From NCBI GenBank assembly GCA_963777915.1, contig CAVZSH010000001.1, positions 1 through 62,189 on the forward strand: DNA of 62,189 nt. The letters run 5' to 3'. Source of the stretch: CAVUPF01 sp963777915 (GTDB lineage Bacteria; Actinomycetota; Thermoleophilia; Solirubrobacterales; 70-9). A program made the translations under genes and the position numbers. Positions within the stretch are counted from its first letter, which is position 1. Every line of letters begins with the position of its first letter. Below are positions 34,366-42,874 of this stretch, piece by piece. The notes below the pieces were generated by a model. It was given only the letters and a program-made list of their open reading frames with translations, was not told the DNA's origin and ran no database searches.

Positions 34366-34872
34366 TTACGGCAGGATGTAGTTGAAGGTGTCTTCTTTCG
34401 AGGGGCTTTCGCCACCGCTCGTCGGTTTCGAGCTGAAGTTGCCTAAGGCCCCGTTGTACTTGCCGGTTCCCCCCGTGATGGAACCGGAGACCGTGTTACC
34501 GCCAACGGCCCCTTTGCCGCCTACGCTTAACGCAAATGAGCCGCCGGGCACCGTTGCTGTGCCTGTACAGGTACCGCTCAGCGTCTGCGGGTTTGGAGGA
34601 GGTTGGGTATCGATGCAAACAGCGTTGATTTCGCCCACGGTCTTCTTTTCCGTGCTCTGGAGCTGGGTCAAGATGGTGATCCCAGTGCCGGGAGTAAAGC
34701 TTTTCCCGTTGAATTTCCCAATCGGGGCACTCACCCCGCTGTGACCGCCGGGCTCGGTGAACTTGACCGTCCCTTCGGCGCCGTGGGTCTTGGAGGAACC
34801 GCAGCCCGCCAGTAACGCCAAGGCCGCTAGCGCCCCAAGTGCAAGCACCGCCATCCGAATGCGCGTCATCAT
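34366..34872 (-). CDS. Lipoprotein with allene-oxide-cyclase/dirigent-like barrel
   Basis: A 168-residue exported lipoprotein. The signal sequence MAVLALGALAALALLAGCGS ends in an LLAGC lipobox. The mature domain runs from EGTVKFTEPGGHSG to the C-terminal KEDTFNYILP, with a central CTGTATVPGGSFALSVGGKG and VSGSITGGTGKYNGALGNFS. The ITGGTGKYNGALG motif resembles allene-oxide-cyclase barrel-like domains found in secreted bacterial proteins. Function unknown. It lies in a segment bounded by tRNA-Arg and a tRNA-Arg fragment. Confidence 0.75.
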   Translation of the reverse strand: MMTRIRMAVLALGALAALALLAGCGSSKTHGAEGTVKFTEPGGHSGVSAPIGKFNGKSFTPGTGITILTQLQSTEKKTVGEINAVCIDTQPPPNPQTLSGTCTGTATVPGGSFALSVGGKGAVGGNTVSGSITGGTGKYNGALGNFSSKPTSGGESPSKEDTFNYILP

Positions 34873-34953
34873 CTCTCCCGTCGGTAGAGAACTCCCAACG
34901 GCGCTATTCATATCCGATTCCAGAAAGATGGGCTGTCAAATGGCCGGATCCGG

Positions 34954-35214
34954 TCATTGCACGCCTTTGCGCTCTTTCATCTCGCTGGAGAAGGGTTGCT
35001 CTAGCGTCCGTCGAGTTCGCCACGCATGAAGGGCTCTCACGCGGGAGTGCTCCCGCCTACAGGGAGCCGAGCGGGTAATGGCGTCGGCGCGGCGACGGGC
35101 GAGACTCGTGCCGCAGACTGGGCAGCGATGATCAGCCACGACGGTCATGAACTTCAGCGGCCAACGCTCAAGCACCGCCGCGCACCGCACGGCCGCAGCC
35201 AACTCGAAGGGCAT
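34954..35214 (-). CDS. Hypothetical protein with a damaged C-terminal zinc finger
   Basis: An 86-residue frame starting MPFELAAAVRCAAVLERWPL and containing HRCPVCGTSLARRRADAITR followed by SAPCRREHSRV. This resembles short actinobacterial accessory proteins with a CPVCG...CSxxCRxxxHR zinc finger, but the third cysteine position is Arg here (ITRSAPC). A 7-bp palindrome GCGGGAGtgCTCCCGC lies inside it at 35041-35056. It may be a decaying gene of the accessory segment; confidence is modest. Confidence 0.4.
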   Translation of the reverse strand: MPFELAAAVRCAAVLERWPLKFMTVVADHRCPVCGTSLARRRADAITRSAPCRREHSRVRALHAWRTRRTLEQPFSSEMKERKGVQ

Positions 35215-35310
35215 CTCCGTGCTGAGGCAACTCTCGCTTAGCCCCTGCAAACCGCTTGGGCAGCGGGCCGTTTTCGCTGTCAAGGCGGCATCCATTCATA
35301 CCTGGGCGCG

Positions 35311-35365
35311 CGCTTAGAAGGCCATCACTCTGTCCACTGAGCTACGGGGACAGGAGTCCAGTTTG
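35311..35365 (-). repeat. tRNA-Arg 5'-half fragment (pseudo-tRNA)
   Basis: Matches the anticodon-to-5' half of tRNA-Arg(TCT) plus its 5' flank, with scattered changes: GCTTAGAAGGCC, CTCTGTCCACTGAGCTACGG and the flank CAGGAG..CAGTTT are shared. The T arm and 3' acceptor are missing, so it cannot be a working tRNA. With the true gene it brackets 34114-35310. Confidence 0.75.
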
Positions 35366-35412
35366 CAACAAACACGCCCTGCGCACCCGCTTCTCTCCCT
35401 ATCCTCTACATC

Positions 35413-37059
35413 GTGACGGTGACCGAGGAGCAAAGTCCTCAAGACGGCTCGTCGAAGGAACGCAGCTCCGGGTTGCTCCGTCGCTCGCTGCTGGGCTTGG
35501 CCGGCGCCGTCGTGATCGTCGCAGTCGCCTTCGCAATCGCCGCCATTGCGATGTCCGGTGGCACATTGAGCACCGACCCGGTCGCGCTCGCCCGATACGA
35601 AGTGCAAGCTTTCGGTGGGACCGTCGAGAAGGCACAGGCCTTCGGCCCCGGTGGGGCGCCGATCCCGGTGAGCGTTCGCGACGACAGACTGGTACCGAAA
35701 ACGCAGATCACGCCCGGCGAGCGGGTGTCGGTCGACCTTGTCCTGCGTCGCCCCGGCTGGATCGGCTGGCTGGCCGGCAGCGAAGACCATGAGCAGCTGA
35801 CGCTCCAGGCACCGGCGGCGCAAGTGCGGAGCCACTGGCTGACGGTCAGCTCGGCCGCACCGCGCGTCTCCTTCGACCAGCCCGTCCGCGAGGTTGCCTA
35901 CGGCGTCTCAGGGCACCTGCACCGCGAGAGATTCGCCCAGCCCCGCAGCTCCGTCAGTCTCGGAACCCGTGAGGCCGCCGGGACGGTCCTGGTCGCCAGC
36001 GCCGCCCGCTCCTGGGAGCGACTGAGCCCGCCCGCGCCAGTCACCTGGTTCCCGGCCGGCAGCCTGCCGAGCGTCGCCGCCAGCCCGCCGCCCGGCGCTG
36101 CCGTGTCCCCCGCGACGCCACTGCGCCTCACCTTCTCAAAGCCCGTCGCAAACGTCCTTGGCTCGGCGCGACCCACCCTCTCCTCCGGCGCCTCGGGAGA
36201 ATGGCGACAGGCCGACAGCCACACGCTCATCTTCACACCCAGCGGCTATGGCGCGGGCCTCGACACCACGCTGCACGCCGAGCTTCCCCGCCAGCTCGAC
36301 ATCATCCAACCGGGCGGCACCCTCCAAGCCGGCCGCGAGATCAGCTGGACGGTCCCGCCGGGCTCGACCCTGCGCCTCCAGCAGCTCCTCGCCCAGGCCG
36401 GCTACCTACCGCTTGAATGGAAGCCGGCCGGCGCCCCAGTAGCCCGCACGCCATCCAGCGAGGTGCGGGCGGCGGTCGAACCGCCGGCGGGCAGCTTCAC
36501 CTGGCGCTATCCGGACACCCCAGCCGGCCTGCGCGCGAACTGGTATGCAGGGAAGCCGAACGCGGTCACCCGCGGCGCCGTGATGGCATTCGAGGACGAA
36601 CACGAAATGGAAACGGACGGGGAAGCCGGCTCGAGGGTCTGGGCGGCGCTGCTAGGGGCCGCGATCGCCGGCAAGCGCAAATCGGAATCGGGCTACAGCT
36701 ACGTCTACGTGAGCGAGACGCTCCCCGAGACGGTGACGCTCTGGCACAACGGCCACAAGGTCCTCACAACCGCAGCCAACACCGGCATCCCCGGTGCCGA
36801 AACCGCGCTCGGCACCTACCCGGTCTTCGAGCACCTTGAAGAAACGACGATGAGCGGGACCAACCCCGACGGCTCCCATTACGAAGATCCCGGGATCAAA
36901 TGGGTCAGCTATTTCAACGGCGGTGATGCCCTGCACGCCTTCGATCGCGCCTCCTACGGCACCCCACAGAGCCTCGGCTGCGTCGAGATGCCGCTCGAAG
37001 AGGCAGGCAAGGTCTGGCCCTATACGCCAATCGGGACCCTGGTCACGATCGCGCAGTGA
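35413..37059 (+). CDS. L,D-transpeptidase with Ig-like domains, membrane-anchored
   Basis: Cell-wall enzyme expected to form 3-3 peptidoglycan cross-links. The 548-residue protein has one N-terminal membrane helix (LLGLAGAVVIVAVAFAIAAI) and Ig/SbsA-like beta domains (for example SPATPLRLTFSKPVANVLGS). A C-terminal YkuD domain includes YSYVYVSETLPETVTLWHNG, HAFDRASYGTPQ and the catalytic cysteine in SLGCVEMPLEEAGKVW. The usual SHGC motif reads SLGC, a known-looking actinobacterial variant. GTG start. Confidence 0.92.
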   Translation: MTVTEEQSPQDGSSKERSSGLLRRSLLGLAGAVVIVAVAFAIAAIAMSGGTLSTDPVALARYEVQAFGGTVEKAQAFGPGGAPIPVSVRDDRLVPKTQITPGERVSVDLVLRRPGWIGWLAGSEDHEQLTLQAPAAQVRSHWLTVSSAAPRVSFDQPVREVAYGVSGHLHRERFAQPRSSVSLGTREAAGTVLVASAARSWERLSPPAPVTWFPAGSLPSVAASPPPGAAVSPATPLRLTFSKPVANVLGSARPTLSSGASGEWRQADSHTLIFTPSGYGAGLDTTLHAELPRQLDIIQPGGTLQAGREISWTVPPGSTLRLQQLLAQAGYLPLEWKPAGAPVARTPSSEVRAAVEPPAGSFTWRYPDTPAGLRANWYAGKPNAVTRGAVMAFEDEHEMETDGEAGSRVWAALLGAAIAGKRKSESGYSYVYVSETLPETVTLWHNGHKVLTTAANTGIPGAETALGTYPVFEHLEETTMSGTNPDGSHYEDPGIKWVSYFNGGDALHAFDRASYGTPQSLGCVEMPLEEAGKVWPYTPIGTLVTIAQ

Positions 37060-37075
37060 GCCCAGCCCGAGGCGA

Positions 37076-38056
37076 TCAGCGATTGACTGGCGACATGTCC
37101 GCGTAGCGATCGCCGGAGGCGGCTCCAAGGGGCGCCGCCTCGGCAATCCTGCGCAGCTCGTCCTCGCTGAGCTCGATCTCCGCCGCGGCGACGTTCTCCT
37201 CGAGGTAGCGACGACGCTTCGTGCCTGGGATCGGAACGATGTCCTCGCCCTGAGCCATCACCCAGGCCAGGGCGAGCTGGCCCGGCGTCACTCCCTTCTC
37301 ATCCGCGATCTCCTCTACCCGGGTCACGAGCTCGAGGTTGCGCTCGAAGTTTCCCTGTTGGAAACGGGGGCTGTGGCGGCGGAAGTCGTCCTCAGCGAGA
37401 TCGTCAAGTGAGCGGAACCGGCCGGTGAGAAAGCCCCGGCCGAGCGGGCTATAGGCGACGAAGCCGATGCCCAACTCCCGCACGGTCGACAGGATCTCGT
37501 CCTCGGGGTCGCGGCTCCAGAGCGAGTACTCGGTCTGCAGGGCCGTGATCGCGTGGGTCGCGTGGGCGCGGCGAATCGTCTCCGGCGCGGCCTCGGAGAG
37601 CCCCAGGTGGCCGACCTTGCCCTGCTCGACCAGCTCCCCCATCGCCCCGACCGTCTCCTCGATCGGGACGTCGGGGTCAACCCGGTGTTGGTAATAGAGG
37701 TCGATCCGCTCGACTCCGAGCCGCCGAAGCGATGCTTCGCAGGACTGCTTCACGTAGTCGGGATCGCCGCGCACCCCGAGGCGCTCGCCGTTTGGACCGC
37801 GCACGTTGCCGAACTTGGTCGCCAACACGACCTCCTCACGCCGAGGGGCGATCACCTCTCCGACGAGCCTCTCGTTGGTGAACGGCCCGTACATGTCGGC
37901 GGTGTCGAGGAAGTCGATGCCCAGATCTATTGCCTGCTGGATCACCGCCTTTGCCTCACCCTCATCGGAGGAGCCGTAGAACTCCGACATCCCCATGCAG
38001 CCGAGGCCCTCGGCGGAGACTTCAAGCCCTTCGCTGCCCAACGTCCTTCGCTTCAT
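37076..38056 (-). CDS. Aldo/keto reductase
   Basis: NADPH-dependent TIM-barrel oxidoreductase of 326 residues. The catalytic tetrad is visible in FLDTADMYG (Asp, Tyr), VVLATKFGNV (Lys) and IDLYYQHRVD (His). The dinucleotide-binding end has the PIPGTKRRRYLEENV motif. Closest in flavour to the YakC/AKR13-like group acting on aldehydes. Physiological substrate unknown. It converges on the L,D-transpeptidase with 16 bp between stops. Confidence 0.92.
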   Translation of the reverse strand: MKRRTLGSEGLEVSAEGLGCMGMSEFYGSSDEGEAKAVIQQAIDLGIDFLDTADMYGPFTNERLVGEVIAPRREEVVLATKFGNVRGPNGERLGVRGDPDYVKQSCEASLRRLGVERIDLYYQHRVDPDVPIEETVGAMGELVEQGKVGHLGLSEAAPETIRRAHATHAITALQTEYSLWSRDPEDEILSTVRELGIGFVAYSPLGRGFLTGRFRSLDDLAEDDFRRHSPRFQQGNFERNLELVTRVEEIADEKGVTPGQLALAWVMAQGEDIVPIPGTKRRRYLEENVAAAEIELSEDELRRIAEAAPLGAASGDRYADMSPVNR

Positions 38057-38130
38057 CGTGACTCCCTCTACCCGGAATCGTCAATTCAGTCGCCCGAGCA
38101 AGGAGCCCGAGTGCTCTGGCAGTCCTCGCC

Positions 38131-40311
38131 TCAGGACTTAGGCCGAAGTTTGGCGCAAGCGGCGGGGTCGAGTTCGCCGTTGACCTTGAAGACGTAGTCG
38201 GGCTCGGGGGTGACATGCGGCTCGGCGATGATCTGCTTCAGCGCCGGATCGGTCCTCAGCCAAGCGTAGATCGGGTACCAGTAAGGCGAAGAGGTGGAGT
38301 CCTCGGTGTATTTGCTGACGATCAGGTAGTCGTAGTGGCCGGCGTTGACGCGGCGGCGGAACTGGGGGCAGCTGGTGGCAAGGCGGTAGGCGCCATCGGG
38401 CCCGGGCACACCGATGTACTGGACGTAGTTGGAGAGGTCGGCGCCGTAGTAGCCGTACTGGCCGAAGAAGATCTCCCCCGAGCCGGCGATGCCGATCCGT
38501 TTGTCGTGCTGGTGGTAGGCAAACGTATAGGCACGCTTGGGTCCGCCTTCCCCGAGGAAGAGGCCCGGATCCGTGTAGTGGTGATCGTAGTAGTAGACCT
38601 CCTCCCCGCGGCCGAGGAGCACGGCCAAGAGCACTACCGTGGCGGCCACCGCGGCCACTACGCCGCCGCTCACTCGCCCGCGCCCGCGCAGCAGCCCCAG
38701 GCCGGCCGGCACCCAGACCAGCGCGAGGACGAGGAAGACCGTGCCGAGGATGTAGGCCAGGTGCACGTGCGGTGAGGCCAGGACCGTGACCGCGAAGACG
38801 ACCGTGACCGCAATCAGCGTCTGCCAGGCGCGCTTGTCGGGCGCGCGCAGCGGCCGGGCGAGCGGCAGCATCGCCAGTGCCAGGACCAGCCCCGGCGTCA
38901 GGTAACGGGTGTTGGTGAAGAACCCGGTCGGCGAGCCCTCCGTGCCGGCGGCGGTTAGTGGCGTGAAGACATAGACGATCGCGGTCAAAAGAGCGGCGAC
39001 CGCGAGCACGCGCAGGATCACGTTGCGGGAGCGCAGCGCGACGTAGATGACCGCGGCGAAGGCCGCGATCAGGATCAGCGGGAAGAGCGGCCCGAAGGCG
39101 TTGTCGAGCTGGGGGATGAACCACTTGCGGTAGACGGTCGGGTCAAAGAGGTAGTGCGAGACCGCGAAGCGCGGTCGGGGATCGAGCGGCATCTGGTCGG
39201 GGCGGGGAAGGCTCAGCGGCCCCCAGCCAATCTGCGGGATCGGGTTGCCGCCGCTCTTCAGCGCCGCCCGCACGTACCAGTAGCCGCCGACCACGAACAT
39301 CGACAGCCCCATCACCCAGGCGGTCGTGAGTCGGCGCCCCTTGCCGCTGAAGAGGACCACGCCGACCGCGATCGCCGCGACCGGTATCAGAAAGGTGAGC
39401 TTCACCGACGCCGCCAGCCCCGCGGCGATGCCGGCGAGCACGAGCGGCCCCTTGTCGAGCAGCGGCGCGTCGCGCTCGGGCGCATCTTGGACCGCCGCCC
39501 CGGTGGCCGGGGCGCGTCGCTGATGGCCGTTGATCATGAAGGCCGCGAAGGCGATCAGGAAGGCGAGGCCCATGATGTCGTTGCGGCCCTCGCCAGGTTG
39601 CAGGTCGATCAGCACCCCCGAGGCGAAGACCAGGGACGAGGCAACCAGCGTCGCCGGGCCGACCTTGTAGGGGCGACCAACGCACCAGGCGGCGAGCAGG
39701 GCGACCGCCAACCAGCCGAGGTTGATCAGCGGCGAGAGCCAGTCGTTGTGCATCAGCAGGATCCCGGCCGCGTTGATCAGTTCCGAGCTCTGCGGGTAAA
39801 ACCAGGCTACGAGGCGCAGCGGGTCGGTGTAGAGCAGGTGGATCGTCGAGTGTTCCTGGGCCATCCGCGCCGCGAAGGGCATGTGGTACCAGGTGGTATC
39901 CCCCCCGAACATCCCCTGTTCGAGGCTGAGCAGCGCCGGGACGCTCCACTCGGCGACGGTGACCGTGGCGACCCCCAGCGCGATCCACAGGGCGGCTCTC
40001 TGCACTTTTGGGGCAGCGATCGCAGTGGCCTCGCGCGGCGCCCGGCGCCAGCCCAGCAGGGCGGCCAGCAGGCCCACGGTGATGCAGACCACGACGATCC
40101 AGCCAAGCCGCAGGATGCTCAGGGTCCCGAGCAGCTCCAGCGAGAGGATCAGCAGCGCGATGGTGATCGTGATGTCGGCGAGGCGAGCGAGCGCGCCGGA
40201 GAACTCGGGCACGATCCAGCGCCGCAGCCAGTAACCGCCCAGTCCGAGCGCGCAGAGGATGCCGATCACGGCGCAGCAGCCGCCGATGTAAGAGCCGAGG
40301 GAGGGGGTCAC
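38131..40311 (-). CDS. Large polytopic membrane protein (GT-C-like)
   Basis: A 726-residue protein with about 14 hydrophobic segments and a C-terminal soluble part of about 150 residues. A loop after the third or fourth helix contains GGDTTWYHMPFAARMAQEHS and later WFYPQSSELINAAGILLMHN. An acidic motif early in the first large loop is typical of GT-C glycosyltransferases (mannosyl- or arabinosyltransferase type). The C-terminal YYYDHHYTDPGLFLGEGG to PEPDYVFKVNGEL looks extracytoplasmic. Enzyme activity is inferred only from architecture. Confidence 0.75.
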   Translation of the reverse strand: MTPSLGSYIGGCCAVIGILCALGLGGYWLRRWIVPEFSGALARLADITITIALLILSLELLGTLSILRLGWIVVVCITVGLLAALLGWRRAPREATAIAAPKVQRAALWIALGVATVTVAEWSVPALLSLEQGMFGGDTTWYHMPFAARMAQEHSTIHLLYTDPLRLVAWFYPQSSELINAAGILLMHNDWLSPLINLGWLAVALLAAWCVGRPYKVGPATLVASSLVFASGVLIDLQPGEGRNDIMGLAFLIAFAAFMINGHQRRAPATGAAVQDAPERDAPLLDKGPLVLAGIAAGLAASVKLTFLIPVAAIAVGVVLFSGKGRRLTTAWVMGLSMFVVGGYWYVRAALKSGGNPIPQIGWGPLSLPRPDQMPLDPRPRFAVSHYLFDPTVYRKWFIPQLDNAFGPLFPLILIAAFAAVIYVALRSRNVILRVLAVAALLTAIVYVFTPLTAAGTEGSPTGFFTNTRYLTPGLVLALAMLPLARPLRAPDKRAWQTLIAVTVVFAVTVLASPHVHLAYILGTVFLVLALVWVPAGLGLLRGRGRVSGGVVAAVAATVVLLAVLLGRGEEVYYYDHHYTDPGLFLGEGGPKRAYTFAYHQHDKRIGIAGSGEIFFGQYGYYGADLSNYVQYIGVPGPDGAYRLATSCPQFRRRVNAGHYDYLIVSKYTEDSTSSPYWYPIYAWLRTDPALKQIIAEPHVTPEPDYVFKVNGELDPAACAKLRPKS

Positions 40312-40347
40312 CGGCGCGGGATGCTATTCGGCGCGCCGGTGCACGAG

Positions 40348-41019
40348 CTAGGTGGCCGCCGCGGGAATGCGGCAGGACACTCCGGTGCCGGCAAGGCCGC
40401 AATAGCCGTTTGGCACTTTGTGCAGATACTGCTGGTGATAGTCCTCGGCGTAATAGAAGGGGCCGGCGGGCTCGACCTCGGTGGTGATCGGCTCGCGACT
40501 GGCGGCGCGTAGCGCCTCGTCGTAGGCCCGCAGCGCCGTCTCTGCCGTCGCCTTCTGGGCATCGCCGGTGGAATAGATACCGGAGCGGTATTGGGTGCCG
40601 ACGTCGTTGCCCTGGCGCATCCCTTGGGTCGGGTCGTGCTCCTCGAAGAAGACCTTGAGCAGGTCGGTGTAGGTGATCTTCGCCGCGTCAAAGGCGACCA
40701 GCACCGCCTCGGCGTGCCCGGTGCGCCCGCTGCAGACCTCCTCGTAGGTCGGGTTGGGCGTGGTCCCGTTCATATAGCCAACCGCCGTCGTATAGACGCC
40801 GTCCAGCACCCAGAAGAGCTGCTCGGCCCCCCAGAAGCAGCCGAGCGCGAAGTAGGCGGTCTCGATGCCCTCTGGGAAGGGGGGCTTCAGCGGCGTGCCG
40901 AGCACCGCATTTCGCTCGGGCACTTCGAAGGCCGGCTCACTGCGCCCGGGCAACGCCTCCTGCGCCGACGGCATCCGTGTCTTCTCCGGATTCAGCACCA
41001 TCATCAGCTTCCCGAGCAT
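40348..41019 (-). CDS. msrA: Peptide methionine-S-sulfoxide reductase
   Basis: Repairs methionine S-sulfoxide in proteins. The 223-residue protein has the catalytic FALGCFWGAEQLFWVLDGVY, GYMNGTTPNPTYEEVCSGRT, FFEEHDPTQGMRQGNDVGTQ and the YHQQYLHK motif. Possible resolving cysteines lie in the C-terminal NGYCGLAGTGVSC. An N-terminal extension of about 45 residues matches longer actinobacterial and E. coli-type MsrA. ATG at 41019; a GTG two codons upstream is possible. Confidence 0.95.
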   Translation of the reverse strand: MLGKLMMVLNPEKTRMPSAQEALPGRSEPAFEVPERNAVLGTPLKPPFPEGIETAYFALGCFWGAEQLFWVLDGVYTTAVGYMNGTTPNPTYEEVCSGRTGHAEAVLVAFDAAKITYTDLLKVFFEEHDPTQGMRQGNDVGTQYRSGIYSTGDAQKATAETALRAYDEALRAASREPITTEVEPAGPFYYAEDYHQQYLHKVPNGYCGLAGTGVSCRIPAAAT

Positions 41020-41432
41020 GCTCACATCGTGGACGTTACCGGTGCAGTCCCCTCGGCTCGGGCATGACGAGGGCACCGGGGGCACAGCGGCCCGTCGCGA
41101 ACGTCGGGCTGCCCTCGCCCAAACCGGTCGACCGGGGGGCGACGTATTGAATGGCCAGCGCCAAGCCGGCCCACGCGACCACCTGAAGCGCCGCCACCAA
41201 CCGACGCGGACCCGAGATCCGGCGCTCGACAGAGAGAACGCATGGGAGCCCCCTCTCTCGGGGATTTGGGCAGGAGCAGAGAGCGGGGCGCCGGGCGAGG
41301 AAGAAGCTCATCACGCGAGTCGCTGCGCCGCCTGAGGCCGGCTCCTACATGCACTGACCATGCCTAGATGCTTGGGGCGGACTCAGCGCCATGCAGCTTG
41401 TTGAGGCCCGCGTCGCCGGATAACGTGGATCC
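41020..41432. other. Gene-poor gap after msrA
   Basis: No gene I can support. A minus-strand frame at 41036-41314 contains one hydrophobic stretch (LVAALQVVAWAGLALAIQYV) and could encode a 92-residue membrane peptide, but its flanking residues are low-complexity and I leave it unassigned. Confidence 0.4.
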
Positions 41433-41708
41433 ATCGGCTGCCTCCTCGTCCTCTTCGCCTTCATCTCGCCACGGCTGGCGCTGATCGCGCTGTGGCTGTT
41501 TACAGACCTGCTCAGCCGCGCCTTTGAGAGCTGGTTCGTCCCCTTCCTGGGCTTCTTCCTGCTGCCCTGGACAACGCTGGCCTATGCGGCGATGTGGAGC
41601 TCTTCGAACGGCGTCAAGGGCTTCGAGTGGTTCATCGTCATCCTCGCCTTCCTGGTCGATCTCGGTTCCTACGCTCGCGAGGGTCGGCGAAGAGCCGCGC
41701 GGGCCTGA
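41433..41708 (+). CDS. Small three-helix membrane protein
   Basis: A 91-residue frame opening GCLLVLFAFISPRLALIALW with FTDLLSRAFESWFVPFLGFF, LLPWTTLAYAAMW and FEWFIVILAFLVDLGSYARE. This pattern (SPRLAL, LPWTTLAY, DLGSY) matches a widespread actinobacterial membrane family of unknown function. Related proteins begin MGCLL, but the codon here is ATC (41433-41435) and an in-frame TAA lies four codons upstream, so no ATG/GTG/TTG is available. The family call is good; the start is anomalous. Confidence 0.7.
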   Translation: MGCLLVLFAFISPRLALIALWLFTDLLSRAFESWFVPFLGFFLLPWTTLAYAAMWSSSNGVKGFEWFIVILAFLVDLGSYAREGRRRAARA

Positions 41709-41959
41709 TAGGAGTAGGCAATCCGGACGTGGGTCTTACCGACCACGGCGAACGGTCGCTCGATCACCTTGCCGGTGTCCAGCGAGGTGATCTCGACGTT
41801 GGTAAGCGGGATGAACTCGAGACCGCCGCGGTTGAGGGAGTCTGAGAAGCGGCTCTGGTAACCCTCGGGCGGCAGGGTCACGTCGCCGACAATCAGTTGC
41901 CGGTCGGTCTCGAATACCGCCCGCTCGATCCGATGCGCGATGCGATCCCCGCCATTCAT
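41669..41959 (-). CDS. Conserved hypothetical protein (96 aa)
   Basis: MNGGDRIAHRIERAVFETDR opens a compact beta-rich domain (QLIVGDVTLPPEGYQSRFSD, FIPLTNVEI, VIERPFAVVGKTHVRIAYSY). I recognise this as a small actinobacterial family without known function, with the pattern ETDRxxIVGDxTLPxEGY. The 3' end overlaps the convergent small membrane gene by 40 bp. Residues after IAYSYQ are probably extra relative to relatives. Confidence 0.65.
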   Translation of the reverse strand: MNGGDRIAHRIERAVFETDRQLIVGDVTLPPEGYQSRFSDSLNRGGLEFIPLTNVEITSLDTGKVIERPFAVVGKTHVRIAYSYQARAALRRPSRA

Positions 41960-42071
41960 TCATGCAACTATCGACACCAGATCGGACGGACCAGACCGTA
42001 CAATCGTCCGCGATCTAATCGGGGCGAATCGGATTGATTTTGCTCTGGCAGGTGGCCCGGTTGGGGCGCGT

Positions 42072-42091
42072 GCGTCTGGATTGCGTCTGGG
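42072..42091 (+). repeat. 20-nt direct repeat, copy 1 (left of vapBC)
   Basis: GCGTCTGGATTGCGTC plus four bases matches 43075-43094 (GCATCTGGATTGCGTC plus four) at about 18 of 20 positions. The two copies bracket vapBC at a distance of 1 kb. Confidence 0.5.
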
Positions 42092-42110
42092 CACCACCGA
42101 TGCGGCGAGA

Positions 42111-42146
42111 AGGGTCGGTGCTTGGCGCGGCGAAGCGCCGGACCCT
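42111..42146. repeat. Compound stem-loop upstream of vapBC
   Basis: AGGGTC (42111-42116) pairs with GACCCT (42141-42146), and GGCGC (42124-42128) pairs with GCGCC (42135-42139) inside it around a 6-nt loop. It could be a terminator, a regulatory RNA fold or a trace of a small mobile repeat. Confidence 0.5.
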
Positions 42147-42203
42147 TCGGCGACGGCGACCAACTTTAGATGCCTGATGCCAATACTGATAACATCAAAC
42201 ATC

Positions 42204-42434
42204 ATGACGAGGACGACGCTCAACCTCGATCCATCCGTGATGCGGGAACTGCGCCAGCGCAGTAAGCGCGAGCGCAAGTCGATCGGCGAGCTTGCCTCCC
42301 AACTGCTGGCTCGCGAGCTCCGCCAGGAAGCCGAGCCACAGCCCCGGCCCTTCTCCTGGGTGAGCCACGACCTCGGCAAGCCGGCCGTGGACCTCGAAGA
42401 CAGGGAAGCGCTGAACACCTTGCTCGACCGGTGA
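42204..42434 (+). CDS. vapB: VapB-type ribbon-helix-helix antitoxin
   Basis: A 76-residue antitoxin. The N-terminal MTRTTLNLDPSVMRELRQRS is a ribbon-helix-helix DNA-binding strand and helix, followed by KRERKSIGELASQLLARELR. The C-terminal part (PFSWVSHDLGKPAVDLEDRE) is the disordered toxin-neutralising tail. It overlaps vapC by 4 bp, the usual coupling, and probably represses its own promoter. Confidence 0.88.
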   Translation: MTRTTLNLDPSVMRELRQRSKRERKSIGELASQLLARELRQEAEPQPRPFSWVSHDLGKPAVDLEDREALNTLLDR

Positions 42435-42874
42435 GCGTCACCATCGACGCCAACCTCCTGGTCTATGCCTCGAACGAGGCCGAGCCCGTTCACGAGCCCG
42501 CCCGAGCTCTGGTGGAGCGCTTGGCGGCGGGCCCGGAGATCGTCTACCTCTTCTGGCCGACGATCATGGGCTACCTGCGAATCGTCACCCACCCGTCGGT
42601 GCTCCCCCGGCCCCTCATCCCCGGGGACGCAATCGCCAACGTCAGCGCCCTAATCGCCGCCCCGCACGTTCGGACACCCGGTGAGGACGAGGGGTTTTGG
42701 AGGCTCTACCTCGCGACCCGCAACGATGTCGATCGCGGCAATGCCGTGCCCGACGGGCATCTCGCCGCGCTGATGCGCCAGCACGGCGTCGGGACGATCT
42801 ACACCCGCGACCGCGACTTCAGGCGCTTTGACGGCATCGCCGTCGAGGACCCGTTCGCCGGGCAACGCGGATAG
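42431..42874 (+). CDS. vapC: VapC-type PIN domain ribonuclease toxin
   Basis: A 147-residue PIN toxin expected to cut RNA. Acidic active-site residues are in TIDANLLVYASNE (first Asp), VDRGNAVPDGHLAALMRQHG (third Asp) and IYTRDRDFRRFDGIAVEDPF (last Asp). The subgroup with FWPTIMGYLRIVTHPSVLPR is typical of actinobacterial VapC. GTG start overlapping vapB. Confidence 0.92.
   Translation: MSVTIDANLLVYASNEAEPVHEPARALVERLAAGPEIVYLFWPTIMGYLRIVTHPSVLPRPLIPGDAIANVSALIAAPHVRTPGEDEGFWRLYLATRNDVDRGNAVPDGHLAALMRQHGVGTIYTRDRDFRRFDGIAVEDPFAGQRG

Larger units (their letters stand above)
41960..42203. other. Intergenic region upstream of vapBC
   Basis: No gene. It holds a compound stem-loop at 42111-42146 and the copy of a 20-nt repeat at 42072-42091. 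A short TGATG...CATCA symmetry (about 42176-42196) next to an AT-rich patch may be the vapBC operator and promoter. Confidence 0.45.

Noticed and set aside
39154..40512. 452-codon plus-strand frame over the large membrane protein
   Set aside because: The minus strand encodes a coherent multi-helix protein; the plus frame is Arg/Gly/Asp-rich with no membrane or domain pattern.
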